From: Anaerolineales bacterium UBA832
Lineage (GTDB): Bacteria; Chloroflexota; Anaerolineae; Anaerolineales; UBA11657
NCBI GenBank assembly: GCA_002296125.1
Contig: DBHI01000040.1
Location: 30,087-35,136, forward strand
Direction: 5' to 3'
DNA: 5,050 nucleotides
Each line of letters opens with the position of its first letter. The first letter of the stretch is position 1. Below the pieces are notes generated by a model. It was not told the origin of the DNA and did not search any database. It saw only the letters and a list, made by a program, of their open reading frames with translations. This document shows, piece by piece, positions 1-5,050 of this stretch. Position numbers and translations under genes: made by a program.

Positions 1-713
1 TTTGTGATTCCATTCACAGAATAAATTGCAGCTAATGAAGATGACAAATAATTAACTTCAGATTCATCACAAAAACGACATAACATGCTAGGATGTTCTG
101 ACTGTGACATATTAGATATTGATGATATTAGTTCTGAGTCATTGTATAGTCTTGGAACTATTTCAGATGCATTCTCATCACTAATTCCATACATACTCAT
201 CCATAATAAATCCCCCCTGTCTACTGTAGTATGGAAATAATTAAGTATTACTTGATCTGACATTCCTACTGATCGCATTTCTATACTATTGTCAGGTATT
301 TGTTCAAAATTATTATTCCTAATAATCACAACCTTTCCTGGTCCAGCCTGTGTTACATAGAGATCTTCATTACGTAATACAGCACACGTCAACCCAGCTT
401 GTATAGGAGGCGAACTTCCACCTGCTCTATTAAGATCTAATATATGTTGATTTACTACACTAATTGCAGCACGAGATGCAGCAGTAATAGAACCAGATGT
501 ACCATAATAATATTCAGAAGCAATCTCAAATGAATGTAGATAATCATAGTCAGACTTGTAACCATCAACAAAATGTAACTGTAAAAACAATCGGTCGTCA
601 TCACGATTTCTACCTACTCTACCAGAAGGACTGATAAAATAAAAACAGCCAGGATTGCCCGTATCGTACTTAGACATGTTACCTGTTAGATAAATTGTTT
701 CAGTACTAATCAT
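1..713 (-). CDS. PP2C-fold (phosphatase-like) protein, N-terminal part, cut by left window edge
   Basis: The 237 residues present begin MISTETIYLTG and have no stop before the window edge, so the C-terminus is missing. The ATG at 713 is the furthest upstream start, because an in-frame TGA lies one codon before it. Met13 is an alternative start. The Shine-Dalgarno match is weak (AAGATGA). The pattern fits a PP2C/PPM-type fold: a helix rich in Ala (GSITAASRAAISVVNQ, about 74-89), then strands AGLTCAVLRNEDLYVTQAGP (106-125), where PP2C enzymes have their 'G.T.....l.v...GDSR' strands, then VDRGDLLWMSMYGIS (164-178), aligned with 'GD.lLL.SDG'. The metal-binding DGxGG motif is not seen and the SDG Asp is replaced (MYG), so catalysis is doubtful. 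No signal peptide or membrane segment is seen. A CxxC (Cys212, Cys215) lies near the edge. From memory, similar proteins occur in Chloroflexota. Function unknown; a regulatory pseudophosphatase is one possibility. Confidence 0.72.
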   Translation of the reverse strand, partial: MISTETIYLTGNMSKYDTGNPGCFYFISPSGRVGRNRDDDRLFLQLHFVDGYKSDYDYLHSFEIASEYYYGTSGSITAASRAAISVVNQHILDLNRAGGSSPPIQAGLTCAVLRNEDLYVTQAGPGKVVIIRNNNFEQIPDNSIEMRSVGMSDQVILNYFHTTVDRGDLLWMSMYGISDENASEIVPRLYNDSELISSISNMSQSEHPSMLCRFCDESEVNYLSSSLAAIYSVNGIT

Positions 714-739
714 AATTCATCTTAAATTTATAAGTTATC

Positions 740-768
740 AACATAATTATTAAAATACAAGAAAGCAA
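740..768 (-). promoter_or_regulatory. Candidate sigma70-type promoter for the PP2C-like gene
   Basis: Read on the minus strand, TTGCTT (763-768) is separated by 17 nt from TATGTT (740-745). Transcription would start near 733 and leave a leader of about 20 nt before the ATG at 713. The hexamers are only moderate matches in very AT-rich DNA, so this is a position-supported guess. Confidence 0.3.
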
Positions 769-958
769 CGATATTGACCTAGTTGCACGTTCTATGCCGA
801 TATACAGAGAATATACAAATGCAAATACAACAAATTTCTTCTTGTAGCACAAAAATAATGACCTAATACAAATATTGAAATTTTTGGAATATAAAAACTT
901 TACGATATTGAATAAGTAGTTCCTAATAACATTTAGGGTCTAAACTTTATCATCAATA

Positions 959-1018
959 GATTACAGAACCTAACAAAAACCTTAGTTGATTTGAGCAAAT
1001 ATATGGTTCTATATAATC
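959..1018 (-). repeat. Imperfect inverted repeat downstream of fadA
   Basis: The arm at 1005-1018 (plus strand GGTTCTATATAATC) is nearly the reverse complement of the arm at 959-970 (GATTACAGAACC). Six base pairs are perfect (AGAACC/GGTTCT), extended by a second short run after a 2-nt bulge. The 34-nt loop contains a further 12-nt palindrome, ATTTGAGCAAAT (989-1000). In the transcript this lies about 30 nt past the fadA stop, where a terminator or 3' stabilising hairpin could sit, but no U-tract follows the outer arm. It may be chance in AT-rich DNA. Confidence 0.3.
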
Positions 1019-1048
1019 TCGGACATTAAAGCAATCTGAATACTTGTA

Positions 1049-2212
1049 CTAATTCAATCTTTCAATTACTGCTGCAGCACCCTGACCACCCCCAACACAC
1101 ATGGTCACTAATCCATATTTATTCTGACACCTAACCATTTCATGCAAAATAGTAACTATTAGCTTAGCTCCTGTACAGCCTAATGGATGACCTAATGCAA
1201 TTGCACCACCATTTACATTAACCTTTTCTTTAGGCAATCCTAAGTTATTAATCACAACAATTGATTGAGAGGCAAAAGCCTCATTTAATTCAAAAAGATC
1301 TATGTCATTTAGATTTAAACCAGTAAATTCCAAGACCTTAGGCACAGACTTAATTGGGCCAATCCCCATGATTGCCGGTTCAACTCCTGCTACTGCATAT
1401 CCACTAAATATCGCAATTGGACTAATACCTTTACTTTCAGCTAGTCTTCGCTCCATTAGCATTACACCAGCAGCTCCATCAGACAAAGGTGATGAATTTC
1501 CTGCTGTAACTGTACCTCCTTCCTTAAATGCAGGCCTAAGAGCTGATAATTCATCCATATTAGTATTTGGTCTTATAGTCTCATCATTTTCAAAAACCGT
1601 TTCTTTTATTTCATTATTCAGCTTTAATTTCAATGGAACTATTTCATCATCAAATTTTCCATCCTGACGAGCTTTAGAAGCACGCATATGACTATTGTAA
1701 GCATATTGATCCTGCACATACCGACTAACACCAAATACTTCAGCCACCCTTTCAGCAGTAAGTCCCATACTTAAATAAAAATCTGGACATTTGTTCATCA
1801 AAAAAGGATTAGGACTATAATTTAAACCAAACATAGGTAATAAACTCATAGATTCTATACCACCGGCAACAATTATTTGCCCACTACCCGTAATAATTGA
1901 CTGTGCTGCATTAGCTATGGATTGCAAGCCACTAGCACACAGACGGTTTACCGTTTGACCTGGAACATCAACAGGAAGACCAGCCCTAATAGAAATAGTA
2001 CGAGCTATATTCATACCCTGACTAGCTTCAGGCATAGCACAACCCATAATCACATCATCAATTTCCTCAGGTAATACTCTACCATTAGTTCTTTCTAGCA
2101 ATGAGTTAACTATTACTGCACCCATCTCATCTGACCTATAATGACTCAAAGTGCCTTTATTAGCTTTACCAACTGCTGTACGTGATGCAGATACTATGAC
2201 TGCTTGCCGCAT
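1049..2212 (-). CDS. fadA: Acetyl-CoA C-acyltransferase (3-ketoacyl-CoA thiolase), FadA type
   Basis: This enzyme cleaves 3-ketoacyl-CoA with CoA to acetyl-CoA and a shortened acyl-CoA, the last step of beta-oxidation in the cytoplasm. At 387 residues it has the family's usual length. All thiolase landmarks are present: N-terminal MRQAVIVSASRTAVGKANKG, nucleophile Cys92 in NRLCASGLQS, GGIESMS (117-123), NEAFA (310-314), His342 in GGAIALGHPLG, and the acid/base Cys372 in MCVGGGQGAA near the C-terminus. I chose the ATG at 2212 because GGGAG lies 8 nt upstream and homologues begin 'M..AVIV'. An in-frame GTG at 2227 would add five residues but overlaps that Shine-Dalgarno. The gene follows fadN by 54 nt on the same strand and probably shares its transcript. 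The catalytic triad is intact, so the enzyme should be active. A biosynthetic acetoacetyl-CoA thiolase (AtoB/PhaA-like) is the alternative; the fadN neighbour argues for degradation. Confidence 0.95.
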   Translation of the reverse strand: MRQAVIVSASRTAVGKANKGTLSHYRSDEMGAVIVNSLLERTNGRVLPEEIDDVIMGCAMPEASQGMNIARTISIRAGLPVDVPGQTVNRLCASGLQSIANAAQSIITGSGQIIVAGGIESMSLLPMFGLNYSPNPFLMNKCPDFYLSMGLTAERVAEVFGVSRYVQDQYAYNSHMRASKARQDGKFDDEIVPLKLKLNNEIKETVFENDETIRPNTNMDELSALRPAFKEGGTVTAGNSSPLSDGAAGVMLMERRLAESKGISPIAIFSGYAVAGVEPAIMGIGPIKSVPKVLEFTGLNLNDIDLFELNEAFASQSIVVINNLGLPKEKVNVNGGAIALGHPLGCTGAKLIVTILHEMVRCQNKYGLVTMCVGGGQGAAAVIERLN

Positions 2213-2220
2213 TATTCTAT

Positions 2221-2225
2221 CTCCC
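2221..2225 (-). promoter_or_regulatory. Ribosome binding site that decides the fadA start
   Basis: GGGAG on the minus strand is followed by 8 nt (ATAGAATA) and then the ATG at 2212. This is good spacing. The competing GTG start (2225-2227) overlaps this motif and has no comparable site of its own, so the site favours the shorter, 387-residue protein. Confidence 0.65.
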
Positions 2226-2266
2226 ACTATATTTCAAATAATGTTCACTCAATATACAATAAAACT

Positions 2267-4708
2267 CTAGTTTCGCAAAACTTTACCTGTTGCGAGAACA
2301 TGTTTAATTCTGTCAATAGTCTTATCCATACAAATCAATTCTGTAAACACTTGTCTCTCCAATTCGTAAATATATTGTTCATCAACCCATTGTGATTCGA
2401 TTATTCCTCCACCACATAGAATCCACGCCAATTTCTTACCAATCTTAGTATCATGTTCAGTAAAATTTCCTGCTTTATGCAGCTGATATATATCCGCAAG
2501 AAGAATCGAATATATATTTTCACCCCCAATATAAATTTTCTCGCGTATTGGAGGACGATAATTACCAGTTGACATATGTATCACAGAAGCTTTAGCCTCA
2601 TTCAACAATTGTTTCCTATCCAAAACTATATGGTCTGCTTCATTAATATAACCTATCTTTTTTGCATCAAATGCACTACTAGAGACAGTAGAAGTCATGA
2701 GCGTCATAAAAACATGTCTAACAAATGGAAGAGCATCCACATCAGCGGCGATCCTCATCGAACTAGAAACTACTCTCCTTAGAATCTCCTTGCATCCCCC
2801 TCCTGCAGGCACGAGACCAGCGCCTACTTCAACTAAACCCATATACAATTCTACATGTGCTACTATTTGATGACATGACATTGCCAACTCAGCTCCACCA
2901 CCTAGTGCATAATTAAAAGGAGCTACCACCACTGGTTTAGTACAATATCTTATTAAATCTAAACTATCTTGAAACTCAACTATAAATTTCTCTATTAGAT
3001 TACTTGATTTAGCCGATGAAATATGTTGAATAAGATAATGCAAGTCAGCGCCGGCACTAAACATTTTGCCATTGTTAGCTATTACAATACCCAACACATC
3101 ATTAGAAGACTCTAAATACCTAATTGAATTTTGAATCATCTCAAGATCAGACAAACCAATTGAATTCACTTTGCCAGTGAATTCTAACTGAAGTACACCA
3201 CTACCAATATCAATCAACCTACTAGTCTTATTGGATTCCAATATCTTAATATCAAAACCAACATTAGACTTTTTAAAGAAAGTACTTTTATTTTGAACTG
3301 AAATAGATTTATATTTATGAGAATGCCAGTCATAATATTCACGGCTCCCAGGCTCACCTCGATAAAAGGAACAATTACCGTCTTCAATCATTTTGTACAC
3401 CCAGCTTCCAATATCATACCCATAACTCTCTACAAATTCCAAAGTATCCTTAACTCCTAATATGTCCCAAATTTCAAACGGTCCATAATCCATCATATAA
3501 CCAAAACGCATAGCACAATCTATAGACCACAAATCATTAGCAATCTTTTCAGAACACTTACTTACATAACTAAACATAAAGGCAAAACTATGTAAAACGT
3601 ATTCGGCAGCACGATCATCAAAAGCAAACCAAGCCTTTAATCTATCATCAAGATTCTTAATTTTTTTAATAGCACGAACAGATTCATATTCTACTAATGA
3701 CGGTTTCTCATGTTCCATTGTATCGAAATTAATAGGCCAAAATTCATTGCGACCATCTTTATTTAAAACGGTTTTGTAAAAACCAACCCCGGTCTTATTA
3801 CCTACCCAATTAAGTTTGACTAATTCTGCAAAAATTTGTCCAATTGAATCTTCAGAATCAAGTCCAGCTTCATCTCCAGGTATACGATTTGCGCTATTTC
3901 TACCAATCATATAAGCTACATCAATACCAATTAAATCCATTAATCGAAAAACAGCTGTATTTGGCGAACCAATTAATGGACCACAAATTGTGTCGATTTC
4001 TTCAATTGAATAACTGTTATTCAACGCGTAATTAATACGCCAAAAATTATTTGCTAACCCAATTCTATTAGCTATAAAACCTGGTGTATCCTCACAAACC
4101 ACTGGATGCTTACCTAACCTTTGAGAAATTCTGGTAAGGAAAAACTCAACTAGCCTAGCGTCTGTATCTTCATTTGGAATAATCTCCAGAAGCTTTAAAT
4201 GTCGAGGAGGATTAAAGAAATGTATACCTAAAAAATGAGTACGAAATTCTCTAGAACAATGCTTACATAAATCACCTATTTGAAAACCTGAAGTATTAGT
4301 AGAGACAATTTGAGAATCTGACCTAATTTTATCTATTGCAGTAAAAACTTCCTTTTTTATTTCCAAATCTTCAACAACAGCTTCAATAATCCAATCAACC
4401 TCAGACAATCTAGAAAAATCATCCTCTAAATTACCTGTTTCAATCATATCGACATGATCTTCTACAAAAAATACTTTAGTATCTTGCCTCCGTACTTTCA
4501 CAAGATTATTGTTCACTATCCTATTACGAACTGCACGATCCGACAATGACAAACCTAAATATTTTTCATCATCATTTAATGATGTTGGTACTATGTCCAA
4601 CAATAAAACAGAAAATCCTGTTCCAGCTAATAAGCCAGCGATACTAGCACCCATAGTACCAGAACCAATAACAGCAACTTTACGAATTGAATAATTAGCT
4701 TTACTCAT
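2267..4708 (-). CDS. fadN: Bifunctional 3-hydroxyacyl-CoA dehydrogenase / enoyl-CoA hydratase, FadN (YusL) type
   Basis: This protein catalyses two beta-oxidation steps: hydration of trans-2-enoyl-CoA and NAD+-dependent oxidation of the 3-hydroxyacyl-CoA. It has 813 residues, close to Bacillus FadN (about 790). The dehydrogenase comes first: Rossmann motif GSGTMG (15-20) with Asp38, STNTSG (136-141), catalytic His163 in HFFNP paired with Glu175, DTPGFIANR (207-215, Asn214), and the C-terminal dehydrogenase domain ending at GVGFYK (307-312). A FadN-specific middle follows, with GPFEIWD (409-415). The crotonase domain (about 497-710) has oxyanion-hole motifs FSAGADL (550-556) and ALGGGAEL (601-608), and Glu607 and Glu627 match the two catalytic glutamates, 20 residues apart as in rat crotonase. 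The C-terminus GKVLRN matches the family's 'GKPLRN' ending. E. coli FadB has the opposite domain order, so FadN is the right name. GAGG lies 5 nt before the ATG. This is the first gene of the operon with fadA. Confidence 0.95.
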   Translation of the reverse strand: MSKANYSIRKVAVIGSGTMGASIAGLLAGTGFSVLLLDIVPTSLNDDEKYLGLSLSDRAVRNRIVNNNLVKVRRQDTKVFFVEDHVDMIETGNLEDDFSRLSEVDWIIEAVVEDLEIKKEVFTAIDKIRSDSQIVSTNTSGFQIGDLCKHCSREFRTHFLGIHFFNPPRHLKLLEIIPNEDTDARLVEFFLTRISQRLGKHPVVCEDTPGFIANRIGLANNFWRINYALNNSYSIEEIDTICGPLIGSPNTAVFRLMDLIGIDVAYMIGRNSANRIPGDEAGLDSEDSIGQIFAELVKLNWVGNKTGVGFYKTVLNKDGRNEFWPINFDTMEHEKPSLVEYESVRAIKKIKNLDDRLKAWFAFDDRAAEYVLHSFAFMFSYVSKCSEKIANDLWSIDCAMRFGYMMDYGPFEIWDILGVKDTLEFVESYGYDIGSWVYKMIEDGNCSFYRGEPGSREYYDWHSHKYKSISVQNKSTFFKKSNVGFDIKILESNKTSRLIDIGSGVLQLEFTGKVNSIGLSDLEMIQNSIRYLESSNDVLGIVIANNGKMFSAGADLHYLIQHISSAKSSNLIEKFIVEFQDSLDLIRYCTKPVVVAPFNYALGGGAELAMSCHQIVAHVELYMGLVEVGAGLVPAGGGCKEILRRVVSSSMRIAADVDALPFVRHVFMTLMTSTVSSSAFDAKKIGYINEADHIVLDRKQLLNEAKASVIHMSTGNYRPPIREKIYIGGENIYSILLADIYQLHKAGNFTEHDTKIGKKLAWILCGGGIIESQWVDEQYIYELERQVFTELICMDKTIDRIKHVLATGKVLRN

Positions 4709-4728
4709 AATACCTCAAAGTATATAAT
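4700..4728 (+). promoter_or_regulatory. Candidate promoter of the divergent C-S lyase gene
   Basis: TTTACT (4700-4705) is 17 nt upstream of a perfect TATAAT (4723-4728). Transcription would start near 4735, leaving a leader of about 13 nt before the ATG at 4748. The -35 overlaps the first codons of fadN. This is the best-matching promoter in the window. Confidence 0.5.
4712..4716 (-). promoter_or_regulatory. Shine-Dalgarno of fadN
   Basis: GAGGT on the minus strand lies 3 nt before the ATG at 4708 (GAGG is 4 nt away). The spacing is slightly short, but the match is clear and it fixes the start. Confidence 0.6.
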
Positions 4729-4738
4729 CAACATAAAA

Positions 4739-4767
4739 ATCATACAAATGCACTACGATTTTGATAA
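4739..4767 (-). promoter_or_regulatory. Candidate promoter of the fadN-fadA operon
   Basis: On the minus strand TTATCA (4762-4767) and TATGAT (4739-4744) are 17 nt apart. Transcription would start near 4732, giving a leader of about 24 nt that includes the GAGGT site. The -35 lies inside the 5' end of the divergent gene. A second option, TTGTAT-17 nt-TATACT, lies closer to the gene but would start only a few bases before the ATG and so cut off the Shine-Dalgarno. No FadR-like palindrome was seen. Confidence 0.35.
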
Positions 4768-5050
4768 ATTTATAGAAAGACGAAATACAGGCAGCGGTAA
4801 ATGGGACACATATGATGATGACGTCATACCGATGTGGGTTGCTGACATGGATTTTGCTGTTGCTAAAGAAATTAAGGTTGCTCTAACGCAACGTGTAAAT
4901 CACGCCGTATTTGGATATTCCGCAAAGACGCTACCAAATCTTCTAAACACTATTTGCGAACGCACTCAGACGCTTTATAATTGGCACATCAAACCTGAAG
5001 AAATTATGTTCTTTCCAGGACTCGGGAGTGCACTAAACGTTTTCTGTAAT
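4748..5050 (+). CDS. PatB/MalY-type PLP-dependent C-S lyase or aminotransferase, N-terminal part, cut by right window edge
   Basis: The first 101 codons are present and open to the window edge. The start MHYDFDKFIERRNTGSGKWD, then VIPMWVADMDF (26-36), FGY (55-57) and EEIMFFPGLGSAL (84-96) follow the N-terminal pattern of the MalY/PatB branch of fold-type I PLP enzymes ('R..T.S.KWD......LPLWVADMDF'). These usually act as cystathionine or cystine beta-lyases (L-cystathionine to homocysteine, pyruvate and ammonia), though some are aminotransferases. The PLP lysine and most of the active site lie beyond the window, so the substrate cannot be judged. The ATG at 4748 places the family motifs at the expected distance from the N-terminus. 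No Shine-Dalgarno precedes it (AAAAATCATACAA), and the predicted leader is very short. It diverges from fadN with 39 nt between them. Nothing seen here links it to fatty acid metabolism beyond possible shared regulation. Confidence 0.88.
   Translation, partial: MHYDFDKFIERRNTGSGKWDTYDDDVIPMWVADMDFAVAKEIKVALTQRVNHAVFGYSAKTLPNLLNTICERTQTLYNWHIKPEEIMFFPGLGSALNVFCN

Larger units (their letters stand above)
714..1048. other. 335-nt intergenic region between fadA and the PP2C-like gene
   Basis: This is the only long non-coding stretch in the window. It is very AT-rich, and stops in all frames leave only trivial ORFs (for example 17 codons from 794 on the plus strand). No tRNA-like arms, IS ends or terminator with a U-tract were found. 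It contains a candidate promoter (740-768), an imperfect inverted repeat (959-1018) and a 10-nt direct repeat, ACGATATTGA, at 768-777 and 902-911, which may be chance. The gap suggests that the PP2C-like gene is transcribed separately from fadNA. Confidence 0.6.

Noticed and set aside
172..225. Strong AGGGGGG motif before an ATG within the PP2C-like gene (minus strand), suggesting an internal start
   Set aside because: The nearest ATG is out of frame and soon hits a stop. The in-frame Met172 would cut the fold in the middle.
768..911. Direct repeat ACGATATTGA at two sites in the intergenic region
   Set aside because: Only 10 nt in AT-rich DNA with no regular spacing. A chance match is plausible.
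714..1048. tRNA or other known RNA gene in the gap
   Set aside because: No T-arm GGTTCRA motif, acceptor stem or other recognised RNA signature on either strand.
1302..1667. 121-codon open frame on the plus strand inside fadA
   Set aside because: It lies opposite a thiolase with intact catalytic motifs, and its translation shows no recognisable domain. It is an antisense shadow.
2228..2266. Possible FadR-like half site (TGAGTGAACATT) between fadN and fadA
   Set aside because: The second inverted half is missing and the position is inside the operon rather than at its promoter.
2204..2395. 63-codon plus-strand open frame spanning the fadN-fadA junction
   Set aside because: It has no ribosome site or family resemblance, and it overlaps both real genes antisense.
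4509..4694. 61-codon plus-strand open frame opposite the fadN N-terminus
   Set aside because: It is antisense to the conserved Rossmann region, and its open frame is explained by the codon pattern of the real gene.
4814..4827. Palindrome ATGACGTCAT near the start of the C-S lyase gene
   Set aside because: It lies within codons for an acidic stretch (DDDVI) next to a conserved motif, and is explained by coding sequence.

Overview
The window is AT-rich (about one third G+C by eye), densely coded bacterial DNA. It holds two complete genes and two genes cut by the window edges. The complete pair, both on the minus strand, is a fatty-acid beta-oxidation operon. A FadN-type bifunctional protein (3-hydroxyacyl-CoA dehydrogenase first, enoyl-CoA hydratase last) is followed after 54 nt by a FadA-type thiolase. 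Together they supply the last three steps of the beta-oxidation spiral: hydration, oxidation and thiolysis. The acyl-CoA dehydrogenase (fadE), which follows this pair in Bacillus fadNAE, is not downstream here.

Layout, left to right. Positions 1-713 (minus) hold the N-terminal 237 residues of a protein with a degenerate PP2C-like fold. A 335-nt non-coding stretch follows, with a possible promoter for that gene and an imperfect inverted repeat. Then come fadA (1049-2212, minus) and fadN (2267-4708, minus). A 39-nt divergent intergenic region with two overlapping candidate promoters separates fadN from the last gene. That gene (from 4748, plus) is the first 101 codons of a PatB/MalY-type PLP-dependent C-S lyase or aminotransferase, which runs off the right edge.

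Taxonomy is inference. FadN-FadA with the dehydrogenase domain first occurs in Firmicutes, Chloroflexota and other phyla. The left-hand protein, with its 'AGLTCAVLR..LYVTQAGP' core, resembles a family I associate with Chloroflexota (Anaerolineae and relatives). Together with the low G+C, an AT-rich uncultivated, possibly marine, Chloroflexota is the best guess, held at moderate to low confidence.

No rRNA, tRNA, CRISPR array, insertion sequence or convincing rho-independent terminator was seen. The window is mostly ordinary metabolism. The items most worth a second look are the degenerate phosphatase-like protein and the compact divergent promoter region.
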